From positions 564,310 through 628,309 of the forward strand of contig VZSF01005685.1 in NCBI GenBank assembly GCA_013398295.1: a DNA stretch of 64,000 nt, read 5' to 3'. A model generated the notes under the pieces. The model was given only the letters and a program-made list of their open reading frames with translations, did no database searches and was not told where the DNA came from. Source of the stretch: Chionis minor (taxonomy: Eukaryota > Chordata > Aves > Charadriiformes > Chionididae). Below are positions 32,401-47,400 of this stretch, piece after piece (position 1 is the first letter of the stretch; each line of letters opens with the position of its first letter). The translations under genes and the position numbers were made by a program.

Positions 32401-35400
32401 TCAAATGTGTACATCTGGAAGTTATGGTGATTTGCATTGGCTTTCTCTGGCTTTATGTTGGACCTAAGGGAAAGGACCGGGGGGTTATCAACCTGTCACA
32501 CTGCACTTGTGACCCGCCACAGCAGCTGCTGTTTGCATTTCAGTCGAAGTTTGGAAACCGCACGAACAGATACGAGATCAAGTGTGAAAGCAGACTCGGG
32601 GCTTGACTGGGCAAAGAGAGGATTTTGCCCATCGGCCTTCCCCTGGGACAACATTCACGGATCTGACCCTTGCCCGAGTCAATCAATGGCCCAGACCCGT
32701 GCGGGTCAGATCCTGCTCTGCCCAGGACCAGCTCCCCGCAGCAGCAGCCCCCCCCTCCTGCAACGCCTTTATCCGGCGCCGGCTCGGTGCTCCCCGCACA
32801 GCCTGACACCATGGCAAGGTGTCATTTCAGACATGTACCACCCATGCGCTGGTGCAGATGCTCAGGGTAGGTGCTTCCATGCTGGACCTGAGCTCCCTTG
32901 GCACAGGGACCCATCCAGCAAGCCCACACAAGCTTCCCCATCACATGCTTTGCTATTGGGGCTGGTGGCCAGTGACCTGCTGGTCCAAGACACCGCTCCC
33001 CCGCGTTTGGCGACTGCACACCAGGGCTAGAGCAGCCCCTCATGCTCACATTGCCATTTCGAACTGCTCCATCCACTTCCTCTTCATTTCCTCCGTCTTG
33101 CAGAAGAACTGGAAGCCCTGCTTCCCCTGCAGGTGAATTAGGTAGAAGCCGTACGACCACTGCAAGAGAAAACGAGAGCGCTGACCGGACCGCTGGCCTG
33201 CCAACTCCTAAGCAGCAAATTGCACCGCACTTCCCTTCAGGCACCTTAAAAACTGCTCCCAGTGCCTGCCCCCGCGCCTTCCTCGGAAGGACTTTGCATA
33301 GGTGACAGCAGGGAAGGGGGAAGAAAAGCTTCATGTTTCTCTAACACATCACAACTAATGATGCCTGAATCGACTTGGCACTGTGCACCGGGGCCAAATA
33401 GCATTTTATGGTGGCAGATGAGAGAACCCAGATTTTTCTGCTCCAGTGGATCCTTCCCAGCCATTATATCTCTCCCTGACAGCAACTGACAGCCCAGGAG
33501 GAGCATCTGACCTGCCCACTGCACATATGCTCTGCCTGTCTCGTTACAACACCGCACAGAAAAACACGAGAGAAAATTGTGTGCTTTGCTTACCATTTTT
33601 CCATGAGACTAGAAAGCATAGGAGAGCAAAGTGGAAATATATTTCATTAAAACACAAAGCCAGCAGCATTTCTTCAGCATCCAAGTGGCAAAATTGGCTA
33701 TTCTTACCCAAATGTCACTGATCCCATCTGTACAATACCTCTTCCCGCTGCATGTAAGTGGATTAAGCTAATGGGTCTCTGCTAAACCAATAGCTGGGAG
33801 GTTTTCCTTCATGAGCGCAGACTAAACCTCAAACCACTGGCAAAATGATGTTCTTTCAGTGGCCAACCGTGCTCCGAGTGCGGATTTTGGCAGGCTGGTC
33901 GGCAACGCTCACGCTGCCTTCCCAGGCTCCTCCACCCCGCGCCTCGTGGGAGCGAGAGCATCCGCACGGACCTTCCCTCCCTGCCCTCCTCTCCGCCCCG
34001 TCTGACATTTGCTCCCTGCCCGTCCCTCGCCACCGGCGGGCCAGAAAGCAGGGAGCAGCTTCCTCTCTCCTTAACTCCTGTCATCCCAGCCTCTTCAGGG
34101 CTGTTTTGCCAGGACATAGGTCAAGGATCAAGCCCAGCCCCACATTAATAAACATCTCCCAGCGCTCTGTAAGGCTGCCCTGAAAGCTGAGCACTTATTT
34201 TCCAGCTTTTTGCAAGCTCTGTTTCTATTTTAAAAGGCTAATAAGAATGTACTACCCAAGGACTGCCCCAAACAGTTCCAAAATGCTCTCCAGCAGAGCT
34301 AATCCCCGGTCCACCTACCTTCTTAATGTCCTTGTTATTCATAGGGTCATCAGTCATCTTGTGGAAGAGCAGCTCAATAATTTCTTTCAGCTCATAATTG
34401 TATCCTTTCCTTTTGCAGACGATCACCACTTTATCAAATAAAAATAAATACCTGCCCAAAGCAAGCAAATAAACAAGCAATCCAGTCAAACATCTCATTA
34501 AAGTCCCCATTCAAGGGGAAGTATTTGGAAAACTCTGCAGAGCTTCCCAGCCAGCGCGGCTCAATGCTCTAACTGGGCTGTAATTTCACATGGATGGTGG
34601 TTTCTGTCAGTGCAACTCGAGGCAATAATTGAATAAATGAGCACAAGGGGAATCGCCCAACGAAGGCACATTATTTTGGGGAAACTTCCAAGTGCTGTTG
34701 CTTGCTCACCTGTCCTGCTTGGTGTGGTTGACTATGGAGCGGACCTTCAGCTCGCCATCGATCTTTGGCCTCCCAAACTCCTCCAGCTTCACTTGCTGCA
34801 GAAAGCAAAGCAGAGCTTTGGAAACAAACCCAAACCTGCCCGGATCACGGGGTGTGCTGGGGGCAACCTCCAGTCCTGCCTCGAGCTGCTGAAGCTGCTG
34901 GGAACAGCATCACCCTCGCCAAGGGGAGCCAGTGCGTGAGCATGGCCCTAGCATCAGGAATGGGACCACGGGAGATCCCCGGAGCTCCAGCACCAGCATC
35001 CCAGGGCAAGGCTCAGCAGTCAAAGCATTTTTGCTTTTTGCGTTCTGGGATCCAGAACGCAAAACCTCCACAAAATAAGCTATTTTCCAGCGATTTCCAC
35101 AAAACCAGAACCAGAGCCATAGTAGTTTTGATTCCCATCCTGAGCCAAGACTGGAAATTTTGGGGAGGCTGGAACCCAGCCCAAGGGTTTGGGCAGTTTG
35201 TCTTTTGGCTCAAAAGCCCCTGCAAACGTTGCTCGGTGCAGCACGGCCGCCAGGCCACGGGAATCAGTCCCCTTGCACAGTTCTTAGAGGGGGACAAAAT
35301 ATTGTGAAACATCGCTGCCGGTCAGGAAAATAAATATTTCCCACAGCTGTGTGTACAGCCCGTCATTATTTCACTGCTGTGCCGTGTAGGCTCTGTGTAC

Positions 35401-38400
35401 ATAACACCAATCACTCCGCAACGTCCTGCCCGGTGCAACGAAAGGAAACAGGGAGCAGAACGTGCGTGGGATTGATCTGCAGGCAGGAGCGACTGCTTTG
35501 CTAACATCTCATCTCCCGCGTGTCAAACCTGCTCCCTGGCTGCTGAAAGGAGGCGAAGCGGCTGCTTCTTGCCCCCATTTACATTCCCGTTTTCACGGAG
35601 CATGACGTCTGATTGCTCGCGCGGATGAGGATTATCATGACTGCTTCAATCAAAACCTGTGAGCCGCAACGGCCCACATCCCACCAGAGAATTTTTGCCC
35701 GTTTCTCTTGAAAAATCAAGGATTTTGTCTCCATCTGTTAAATAACTGTCAATTAGAAGTCGATCGTTTTCAAATGAAGTCAAGGCTTAAAGGCCCCCAA
35801 ACGCAGGCCCCCTCCAGGAAGCCCTCGGGGTGGGCAGCCCCCGGCATCACCCTCCATCAGCCCTTTTGAAACATCTCAGGTGTCAGCCCCCAAATTGCAT
35901 TACCCCAGCGTAAAGCATGACGGCAGAGCAGCTGCGCCCGCAGCCGACCAGCCCTCCCCTCCCACCCCCCTGGCAAATGTGGGAAAAAGCTCGTTAGCTT
36001 GAAGCTCGGCCACTGAATATTAAATTAATGGGCTTGTTCGGGGCAGGAGTGAGTGACAGTTTGCACAGGGTCAGCCGATGCGCAGTAATGGCACCCAGTG
36101 TCCGATACCTCTGGAGTTTGGAGGATGAGGTTGTCCTTACAGCGTCTGGTTAGGATTTTGGGATTAGGCACATATTACATGTGCCCTTCTCCTCCAAAGG
36201 GCCTTGGGACACTTTCAGTTAACCTCTGTCCTCTTAACGGCAAAAGAAAACCCACTTCAAGTAACAGACAGATAGCTGATCTAGGGAATTCTGGGGTCTC
36301 CCACTAATAACATGAGAAAAAGTTTGAGACACATTTTCAGTTTAACACCACCGGCAGAAGTCACGCTCCATCACAGCCAAATCCGTTTTGTGATGTAGCA
36401 ACCCCTTCTGCACCGTCAGCAAAACCAGTCAATGACAAGGGAGCGTCCGAACACATGGGGATCTTTCTTGGGTCACCAGATTCAGCAGGAATTGCACAGA
36501 AAAAGCAAATACATTAACAATAAATCGAAGGAGCAAGAGGATTTTCCAACTTACCAGATTTTCTATAGAGCTCTGAAATTCACTTATCTTCTTTAAAGTC
36601 TCTTTGTCCCTCTTTACTTCATTTATGTACATGGCCAAGTCCTTAAAAGAAAAGTGAATGCTGATTTTTATTTTCCAGATGAAACTAGTACCTCACCGAA
36701 GCAGAAAACACAGGAGCTCAGCTCCCCGAGGCTGCACTCCCCTCTGCCCTCCGGACTCAGACCAGGATTGAAGCAGCAGCCCAGGACACCGGGAGCACAG
36801 GGGGTTTTTTTTGTGCTTGCACTGCTGAACCAGGCAGGCGCTGTGATTTTTCCCATTTCCCAGAAGAGGGCAATGCACGAATCCAGTGCAGCGCGGCAAA
36901 CCCGACCCGCGACTTTCACCTGGCAAGAGCCCGGGCGAGCAGCCAGGCACCCCCTGCCCCGGCAGCATCCTTCCCTCCCAGCTTTCATCACCGTGATCCC
37001 CTTCATCCCCCCCCCCCCCGGAACAAAAGGCGNNNNNCAAAAGCTGCGAGCCAGTCTCTGCTGCCAAAACACCCATGTCTGTAAAATAACCGCTTTGGAC
37101 ACCCAGCTGCACGTTAGCCGTGAACAGCACTTGACCTGGCTCTGCCCCAGTTGCTTCCAGCAGACCTCCCTGGCTGCTCCGGATCGCAGCCGAGCTGGTG
37201 AGAGTCCTTGGGATGCTCACGCTCCATCCTTCCCAGGACATGCCTATCTCCAACACCTCTGGGCCTCCAACACCTCCCACCGCACACAGGCTACGTTGTA
37301 AAATAAGGAGACTCTCGATGGAGCTTGTTCTGCCCTGAAAAATTCCTTGCTTACCCAAATTTTGACCCATCAAAGGGAAAGAATCCTATCCCTTCCACTA
37401 AAACAACTCCTTAACACCCTTCGGAGCGTAGTTTCTGTGCCTGTTTGCTTCTTATCAGCTCCCTGCCTCCCTGTCCTCAACAATAGCTCTTGTCAACTTG
37501 GATTAAATCCGAACACAGGATTTTTTAAGACATCCCCTCCGGGTCAGACCTTCCTCAGCTTCCCAACATAAGAAGGGTTAATCACAGACGATAATCACAA
37601 ATCTATGTGACAATACTTGTAACATCACAAAACACCCCACCGGGGTGGTGGCAGGGATGGTTATGAAGAATGACAAAGCCAAAAGCTTTACGAAGCAGCA
37701 TCCTCCACCACGCTCGAGCCTTGACCTCAGCTCCCTCCTGCTGAGCAGCCCATCCTCCTGCGCCGAGGGGAAGCACGATCCCAGGATCAACCCTGATTTG
37801 GAACAGCAACGGCAACGCGCAAACCTGGGCTGCGGGATTTAACTGGGAACCTGCCTTGCCCCCACCATCACCCGGGGGCTCGGTTCTGCGTACTCAGCTG
37901 GAGTGTTGGTACCTGCACCGACACCCCCACGTGCCATTTTTAGGGGGCAAATCCTGCCCCTGCCTTGCACAAACAACCACCCGGGCAAAATAAAAGGGAG
38001 GTGAATCCCTTTGGGAAACGTAGCTCTGTTCACCCCCCGGCATGGCTCTCGCCCCAGACGGCAGCAATGTCTGCTGCCGACCAGCACGGCAGACAGAAAG
38101 GCTGGAATCGTGATGAAAAACATTACTTGTAAGTTAAGTCTTGGTTTACAAATCAATTAAAACCAAACTGCATGGCTTCCTGCGCCCCTGCCGAGCCCAG
38201 CGCGGTCTGAACTGCACCGGCGCTCTCCTGCGAGAGAGATGAAACAGAAAAACCTGGTTGATGGCTATTGGCAGCTTCCTCCCAAAAAATGCTGAGTCTG
38301 CTGTGCAGCCGGAGCGTATGTACATTTATTTATTAGCAGTGGTATTGGTGGGTGCTGTATTATGAGGCCATAACACTTTACCAACTGTCACCAGGTTTAG

Positions 38401-41400
38401 CGCTCGTTTGAGGCCACGGCGCCGCGAATGCAACGTCCTTCAAACAACCTTAACTGTAAAGCGACCAACACATCGGCTCTGGATTCCCGGGCTTGCAGGG
38501 ATAACGGCTGAAAAGGTCACCCAACTTATGTAAGTGCTGGGAAATGCAATGTCATTACAAAAGCTGTGGCTCAGAGGCAGAAAACAAAGTGACCCGAAAA
38601 CACGAGAGCGAGCCCAGGCACGAATCCTGCAGTGCTCTCCAAAGAGAAAACCTGGAGCTGAGGACCATCCTCACGTCAGACTCTACCAACGATGGTCCCG
38701 TGGTGGGAGGGTGCAGGGCGGGAACGTGTCCAAGTCAGAAAACATTTGGATGATTTTATTTTTTGTCGCTGATGGTTTTCCTGAGATCTTGGGGGGGGTT
38801 CAGCTCAAAAAACCACTTTAAACGAAGCAAAATTTTGACAGCAGAAGTCTTCATTTGTGGAAAGAGCATTTTCCCCTCAATAAAAAAAAAAAAAACGTGG
38901 ATGAAAGGATTCCCAACCAGCAGCCTGGGAAATGGTGCGCAGGCAACGCTCTGCTCCCATTTCTGCCATACTCCCCAACTTGCTGATGCGACTGGAGTTC
39001 CTCCAGATCCCTCCCAGCGAAAACAAGAGCCGAATCTGGCACGGCCTCTTTACACACAATAGTAATTAGTGAAAAGTCGTAACTTGTCAACAAATACCAG
39101 CTTCCCCAGCTGCTTAAGGAGGAAGATAACAGCGATGCCTACAGATCCGCAGCGAAGCAATCGCATCAAATGGCAATCAATATACACGCGCGTGTCCAAA
39201 AGGAGGAGAAGCTGCCTTCCCTCGGGCTCTTGGATGGATTTTCCATCTAAGTCTGTGCTGTCTGGAAGCACCCCCAGCCCAGCGCAGCCCCCACCGCTGC
39301 TCTCACCCTCCTGTACCTGCATCGCTTCCAGAGCCTCCTTCAGCTGCTGCTTCTCTGGTCGGTCCGACGAATGGCTGAGCAGCTCCTGAAAAAAAAAGAT
39401 AAAAAAATAAAAATAAAGAGTTTGTGTGTGCTAGGAAAGCTGCCCACACCCCAGCCTGCTGCCAGGCTGGTGGCAGGGACGCCGGGACGGGTGGCTGCGG
39501 CCGCAGCCGTAGGACGGGGAACACGCCAAGCGGCTGGTGCCCGAGAGATCTGTTGCACGGAGTTGACGGGAGGAATTTCACACATAATCAGATTATATGC
39601 AAGCTTATTTTATATTCATTAACTGCCTCTTGTGGCTAACAAGTGCAGAATTACCCTAGGTCACTGTACTTTAAGAGGCAGCACAAATATTATGTCGTGT
39701 TAAGTAGCTCTAGTAATTATTTCATTTGAAGGGGGAAAAAAAACCCCCTCATTCGGCTATAATTCACTCTCCACTGTAAAAGCTGAAAGATGCTACAGCA
39801 AGGATGGCAGCTGGAGAGGAGTGCCAACGCTGAAACACTTACTTTTAACAGGAGATGATATTTCAAAACTCTTTGCATTGGAACCACCAGCAGGTCTTGC
39901 AATTTAAATTTCCCGTCTTGAACCTTTAGTGTGCATTCCTGTTACAGAAAACAATACACGAGTGGTGAAGCAGCTGGGGGAAAACAACGGTTCCCCCACA
40001 GATAAAGCCTGGAACGTCCTGCGACTGTAACGTTGTGTTTCTGTGAACTCAGTTGGGATGAGAAATGGCTCGTGGTCGCTGCACGCACCCAGCCAGTGCC
40101 AGGGCCCCGCCGCAGAGGGTTATAAAACACAAGGGCTGGACCCTAAAATACAGACATTCTCATGCAACTGAGCTCCTCCCAGCTTAATGAGATACTGCTC
40201 ATTAGGGGAGCACATGAATGCTCTCAGACCTCGGGAAATGTCAAATGAAACGCATTAGCTTAACTCACCTCCTCGACGGCTTGAACTAATGCATTTTATT
40301 TGCGAGGGGCTGGAAGCAAGCACGCAGACAGCGGCTGTGGCTTCGCTGATAAGCATTAAGTCATTAAGATGAGCTAATGTGATCGCAGGAAGTTTTGCGA
40401 CTGCTGCCTTCGCCCAGACCCATTTAGATACGTGACTCCACTGAGAGCCCCCATGTGCGCCCCCCCCCTCCCCGAGGAAGATGAGCGGAGCTGCCACGAG
40501 GGAGGGAGAGAAAGGCAAATCATGGGGGAACTGGATGTTACAGCCACTGGGCTCGATGCACGATCCAGGCAACACGTTTTTAAAAATGATTAAATGCAGC
40601 TTTATCCCTGAATCGGGTTGCTACTTCGCACGGAAAATCAAAGAGCGTTTGTAGAAAACGAGGTAACGTGTACAGACAACCCAGCAAATTCAGATTAGCA
40701 TCAAAACCAAAGCAGGAATTAAGGATGGGTAGAAACAGCAGCTCAAACAATGCATCCCTTCTGGGGCTCCTTTGATTTACTTAATGTCTGGCTCAGCCCC
40801 TATTTACACTAAGCCTTTACGCTGGGGAAGGCGGACTGGGGAATAATCCGGGCGTTCGCCTGGGGACCTGGGCTCGCCTCTGCCTGTCCCCGATGCTGCG
40901 TCTGACCTTGGAAAACCACTCGGCTCCTGGCTCGGGGATGCTCGGGGGCCTTTGGGTCTCCCTGAGCCACTCAAAGAGGAAGTTGTCCACAGTCCCACTC
41001 AAATAAAATCACTTGGCTTAGTTTAACTTGGATAAACTTGGGGGGAGAGGAGGGGGGAGACCAGTGTGTCTGGCAGGGAGATGAAGGGGCAAAGCAGGGG
41101 ATCAGGACAAGATAACCCCCAGCTTTGCTCCCTCTCTGGGCAGCACTGACTCATCCCCATGTCCCTCCCCCCTTCTCTTGCTAAATCCAACATTCCCAAC
41201 ATGCCATTCTCAGCTCCAGCCAGTCCTTCCGAAACCCGGTGACTAGGGGGAAGGCAGGGGGGGCAGCCCTTGGCCCCCACAACCCCTGCCCGCTCACCTC
41301 CACCTTCTGCCTGACGTCCTCCCTGTTGGCGAGGAGGTGGTTGAGTGTGTTCTGGGCGTACTCCATGTGGCTGCAGTACTTGCCGTAAATCAGCAGCCTG

Positions 41401-44400
41401 TAGAGGGGGAAATCACGAATTTAATCGGAAACACTTGCTAGCGGTTATAACCTGTTATAAAAGATATATATACTTATATACAGGGAAAGGACAAGGCAAA
41501 CAGCTATTCCCCCATATAACTGCTTAGCAAAGTATTAACACTCTTTTACGGCACGGCTTTTTAACATTTAAATCTTTTCAAGTTTCCAGAGCTGGAGCCC
41601 ACGGGGACGATTCAGCTCATGACGAGCAGAGGGGGGCAAGTGGCCAGAGGAGCCGGTTTTCGGAGGTATGGCTCATCCCTCCACTCCCACTGGGAGGTAT
41701 TTACCCACTGCTCTCCAAGAGCCGCGCTTCTGGAACACCACGGCAATAAGGGCAAACTCGGCTCCGCACCAGAAGACTTTTCTCAGAGCAGGTTACAAAG
41801 CGGCTGTACAAGTGGTACATCCCAGCTAAGACAGCCCAAATATGAGAAGAAACAGCGAAGAGCTGGGACCCCATCCCTGCCCAAGCTGCCGGTCACCGCC
41901 GGCGCTTGCCTCTCCCAGGGAGCCACTCTGACCCCAATGAGGGTCTGCGGATGCACTAAATCTCGAGGAAGGGGCAAGCGCTGAACCTCTGCAGCCCAAC
42001 CCCGCGGCTCCTCGGCCGCGAGCCGGCTTTTTCTTGCGGCTACACCATGTCCATAATCCCCTTGATGTCTCAATAGGCGCCGCGCTGCCCCGATGGCCAC
42101 GTGCCGGATTTCCGGCTGTGCCATGTTAGCCGCAGGGCAGAGTAGGGATGCGCTTCAAGACCAAACAACAATAAAAATCCATTTCCTGAGAGCATTTCCC
42201 AATGCAGCTCGCTCAGGCCCATATATTCATCTCCCAAAAACCCTTCTTTTCCCCAGTCACAGCTGCTCACAGGCCAAAAAAAGATTGCCACCACTGTATC
42301 TGACACGTGCCCCTCTCTCTGAGGGTTCCTGGATACTTCACCAAGGACGAAGGCAAGAAACGATTTTGATTCTTGAGGAGTGCCCAGAATGGACATGGGC
42401 GATAATAATTTGCACCTCATCAGAGAACGAGAGGCTTCAATTCCCCTTAAGCCCCAAGGATGTGTTTTGGAAAGCTCATTGCTCCTTGCAGGATGGGCCA
42501 CAGGGACCCAGAGATCAAGAGAAGAGGTAATGTGGGGAAAGAAGGTTGTCACAGCCTTTGGAAACACAGTGAAGCTCCGTATAGATACCCTGGGCTACAA
42601 ATTTAAACGCCTGACATGAACAGAGCAGTTTTGCTGTGGATTCCCCCTTTTTCCTCCACTTCACTCATTAATCCTCCATGACAGGTTTGGGTTTCCCCCC
42701 CTTCCTTGCCGTTAACTGTATTGCTGCTGATAAGACACATATTCCATCACACGCTCCAACTCATCCATTATTTCGGGGGCTCGTTTCTCGATGGAGACGA
42801 TCCGGGTGCACCTGACCCGGTGTCGCTCCGTAAACGTGGGACTCCCAGACCCCGGCGGGGAACTGAATAGAGAGATTTATGGCAGCCGCAGTCCCCGGCA
42901 AAGCAGCAGCCAATACAGATTATTCTTCTCCCTCTTCCCCTTGACAACTTCTGAACATGCACAATAATATCTACCTTGCCAGCACTTGGAGAGTTTCAAA
43001 GAGCCTTCAGGAGCATAAATTCAAACTCCAGCTTTCAGAGAAGGAGATTTACAAACTATTTCCTTCCCCCCAAAAAAAAAAAAAAAATCTCCGCAAAGTG
43101 GAGGAGCAATACATCATTTTGCCGGGATGTCTCTGAGGATGCGTAGGGAAGCGAGAGCTATTTGTCATGGACACATTTGATGGAGGAAGTTCTTATATAG
43201 AGGGACCAAGCTGGAACTCTGGAGGTCCACATTCCCTCTTTGGTGGGACAACACTGTCTCTCCTGGAGGTTGACATTCCATCTTTGGTGGGAGAACACTG
43301 TCTCTCCTGGGAGTCCACATTCCCTCTTTGGTGGGACAACACTGTCTCTCCAGGTGAGCTCCCTTTCCCCTCCTGTACCCCCATTTCCTTGCTGCAAAAT
43401 GTGGTGTGGTCTTTCCTGACATTGGAAAGGACCCTGCCTATTTCATTGGGTTGCTCCAAACTCTTCACCCCCGAGAACCCAGGTTTGGGGTCTTCTCCAA
43501 GCCAAAACTCCCTGTGACCAGCAGCTTCCCATGACGCTGAGGTCCCTGAGGGCCCCACGGGCTGAATGCAGCTTTGGAGCTGCCACCATGATCTCGTGGC
43601 CATCAGTCTGGCTCCTTCCTTCACCTCTCAGGAAGGCTTTTAGCTCCTTCAAAAAATTGCCTGCAAATTCCCTTAGGAACTGGGCTGGTTCGTTCAACTG
43701 CCTACATGAAACCCACCAGCTACAAGCACTCTGCTGAGCTCCCACCGGCAAACGAAGGGAAGCAAACATTTATTTAAAGGCTTTCAGCCCCAAAATGAGC
43801 TTCGTGCTGCTGCGCAGTTACGTAGATCTCCCTGGGGAGCAATGCCACCTCTATGACCCCCGTTGTGTCCCTTCCCTGCTCCCTCTGTGCACTGCTCTGC
43901 CCTGGGGATGGCACCAGCATGCACGGAGCCGAGCCAGGAATTAGGAGATCAAAATCACCTAAGTGAGTTTTATGAGTATTTTTAAATTATTTGCATTCTT
44001 CTTTGGAAACTTTTTTATTTATTTAATCCCTTTCTAGAAAGAGGCACTGCGAACGACGGAATATCTGACCTGAGGTGTATTATTAATGTAGATGGTATTT
44101 CTGGAGTTATTGACTTCTGAATGGCATTTCTGTGTCTAGACACTGGTTTAATCACAGTGAAATAACACCCTGGCACAATTCCACAATGAATCAGTCCTTT
44201 GATTAGTATTAAGGATATTACAGGCTTTTATTAACCTTATCTTTTTGTTCTGGGGTACTCCTGCTTGCAGCTGCCAAAACACAGAATCCATTATGTTTGC
44301 GAAAGCAACTTTTCCATGTATTCGTCATGCAGTAGGTGCGGGACAAGAGCAGTGCCAAACAGGCGATTTTTGAGCGTGAGCAATCGCTTTGATCTAACCA

Positions 44401-47400
44401 GAGAGAAGTCTCCCCTGCAAAGGAGCCATCCCACCACATCACAGGCCCTCAAAGCCCCGCCGCTGCTTGCAGGAGATGACTATGCTAAACCCTTGAAGGC
44501 GAGTGAGGTTTCACTCCATTCTGGCTCACCGTAATTGTGGCATTCTCCTATTTATCCCCTCTGATGCATCCCTGGAAATGCACTATATGCTCAGCCTCCA
44601 AAACAGCTGGTCCCACAGGGGATGCCACAAGCCCAGCAAAATTCAGGTGCAGACACGGGCTTGCGGGAACAAGAATCCATGGGAGCCACATGGATATCGC
44701 CCGGCTGGTCAGAGAGGAGATGTCCCAGCCTCTGCCGCTGGGCCACCTGGCACCGTTGTGGCTGGATTTGGCTGCTTAAGTGTCAGCACCGAGCGATGTT
44801 CCAGCTGCCTGGGGATACACAACTGGTCTTCTGCGACAGGCATTTCTGTTCCAGACTCTGAGATGGGCCCTGCAGACATGAACCCGTATCTGTTAATGCT
44901 GGAGCTGCCTGAAGACCAGGTTTCCTTTACCTCTCTTTGAATTCCAGAAACACTTTTGCCAGGCTGCTTCCTCCAGACATCATAGAGACATCGATGGCTC
45001 TCAGGAAACTGAAGTGCACTTTAATTAGGTCCTAAAATGAAGAAACAATCAATACTTTAAACACATTCAAAGCGAGTGGGCAAACAGAGCCTAAAGAAAT
45101 GCACATTCACTACTTAATCAGGCAGTCATTTTCTCTTCTTTTTTTTTTTCCAGCCATTTAAAAAATAAGTCATTGTAGTGACACGCAGCCCTAAACGGCC
45201 AGCATGCAAGGGCGTAATTCCACCAGGAGGTTATTCAGTGACAAATGCCCCAGGATCTCCATGGCCATTAAAGTCCCTTTTGCGGGTCAGGCGGGAGCAG
45301 AGAAGATGGGCAGGCTCCGACCCGGATGCCACGCAACCCAGTGTAGAAATAAATCCCTTCACTATAGTGTGTCCAAACCACCTCTATGTACAGCTACAAT
45401 ACAGAGCCCCAGCCCTGAAACGTCCTCCGTGTAAAATTGTTTTCTTACCTAGAGTTCATATAATCCCCAACTCTAAAATTGAGTGTTAAAGAATATCTCC
45501 TAAACCCGTTCAAGCTCCGCAGCACACGAAGGACTGAACTTCTACAGGTGAATGCACAAATCTAACGTGAAATCTGAAAGCTTTCTCTTAAGCAGGAAGG
45601 TGGCTGAGCTGCTGTGAAAAGAACAAAGGCTTAAGCCGCAATGTCTCCGCCGTTACCTCCAAATTGATAAAAATAGCTTCCATGTCTTGGGGAGTCAGTA
45701 CCAGCCTCAGTGGGTTCATATAGTTCTGCAAGAGGTAAATGGAAAAGGGATTGAAATGCCGGAGAGGAATGAGCAAGGAGTCTTTTTGTGCACAGGGATT
45801 ATTTTTTCCCGCTTCACCATTTGCATTCACCTGGACAGGGAGAAGCCAGGTTTTAAGGAATTCAAGGACTTGCAAAGGCAGACGAATGACAATGCATTTG
45901 TCAAGACTGGGCTGCGCCGGAAACACAAGCAGGAGCCAGGAATCCCCGTGGGCGCATCTTCCCCTGAGCTCCCCCTGGTCCCCATGGCTCTTCCAGGCAT
46001 GGGAAGGTGCAAGACCCCCACCAGGGGCCGGCGCAGCCCCCTCTCATGCTAAACTGATGTGTGGGGGGAAATTAAATGCACCCAGCTTCTTCACCTCCCT
46101 GCAGTCCTTGGCTGCAGCTCGGAAGAGCTCCGAAGCATCTTTTCAGTTTTTTGATTATCTCACTAGAATTTTGCCCTTGAAAAAGTGCCGATGATGTGAT
46201 TACATTGGAAATGCCTTCCCGAACAAATACATATTAATAGAAACGTCTACATGACTTGTAACTACAAAAACCCCCCTGCTGCAGGGCAGCGAAGATGGGA
46301 CCCTCTACCCATAACACGCCGTCAGAACCTACTACGCCTTTGCAAGCCCTTTTAATGGATATTAAAGTGATAATTTAACTCTTCCTTTCAACTGAACCAG
46401 AAGGGCTGTGGTGGTTTCTAAGGAACAAGGGCTATTCACGTGAATGACATGTACATTTGTACATTTTTATGGAAAACGGGAAATGTTACTCCACTGTGCC
46501 AGTTTCGCTCACAGCTTCTTTGCAGGAACTTTCAGCAGACAGAGGCAAATAATTGCAAAAGGGGAGGAAACAAAAGCGTTAGGGTGATTAGAAATGGCAG
46601 CTTGATTTTCACTATTGTTCATTCCTGCTGCTTCCCTTGGAGCAGAAACGACCTCCAGGCTCCAGCCGTATCCATCCACGATCCTCTGCTGCCTTGCTGA
46701 GGTGTTCATTTTTATTTTTATTTAAAAGAAAGGCACCACAATAATTTATCAAAACCAATTAAAATCCATGAATTCAAGCAGCAAAATGCTACTTTTAATC
46801 CAATTAGTTTCAATGACAAGTCAGCATAGCTTCGGCACTTTTGAAAAACACACAGAATAAAGAAATTATTCCGTAGCAATCAAAGCGATAAGATATCTGC
46901 AAATACGGCTCTTATCAGCGAGACCGGCCCGGCTGAGCGAGGAACGGGAGTCTCTTACCCCGGGCTAGGGGGGGACACAGCAGGATGGTTTTCAGCCTAT
47001 TTCCAATATGCAGCGATCAGAAAAAATATGCTGTTTGGCTCCTACGGTTACAGGCTGCACATTTGTGCCTGTCAGTACGGGTTTTCTGGATCCCCCTTCT
47101 CTGCAATTTTACACGTGAATGCATCGATCCTGCCTCATCACATCTGCCAGCTCTCGCAGCAAGAACTGATACAGCAACATTAATGCAAGATCAAGCGATG
47201 ATGTGGAAGGTGACAGTATAGAAAAGATGGCTCAGTTCTTACCTTTTCTATGTCTTCAAGTGTTTTGTAGTATTTGGCCTCAGTTTCTTGGATTTCTAGC
47301 AAACAGCAATTTCTTTTGTCATCTTCTGTCATTCCCATTTTCTAGAAAAAGGAAAAATAACGCCTGGTCAGATTTTCTTAAGAGTGGTCCAGCAACTGGC

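Noticed and set aside
43158..43624. Minus-strand frames with a repeated peptide (PTKEGMW-like)
   Set aside because: Produced solely by the 44-bp minisatellite; the period is not a multiple of three, so each unit is read in a different frame.
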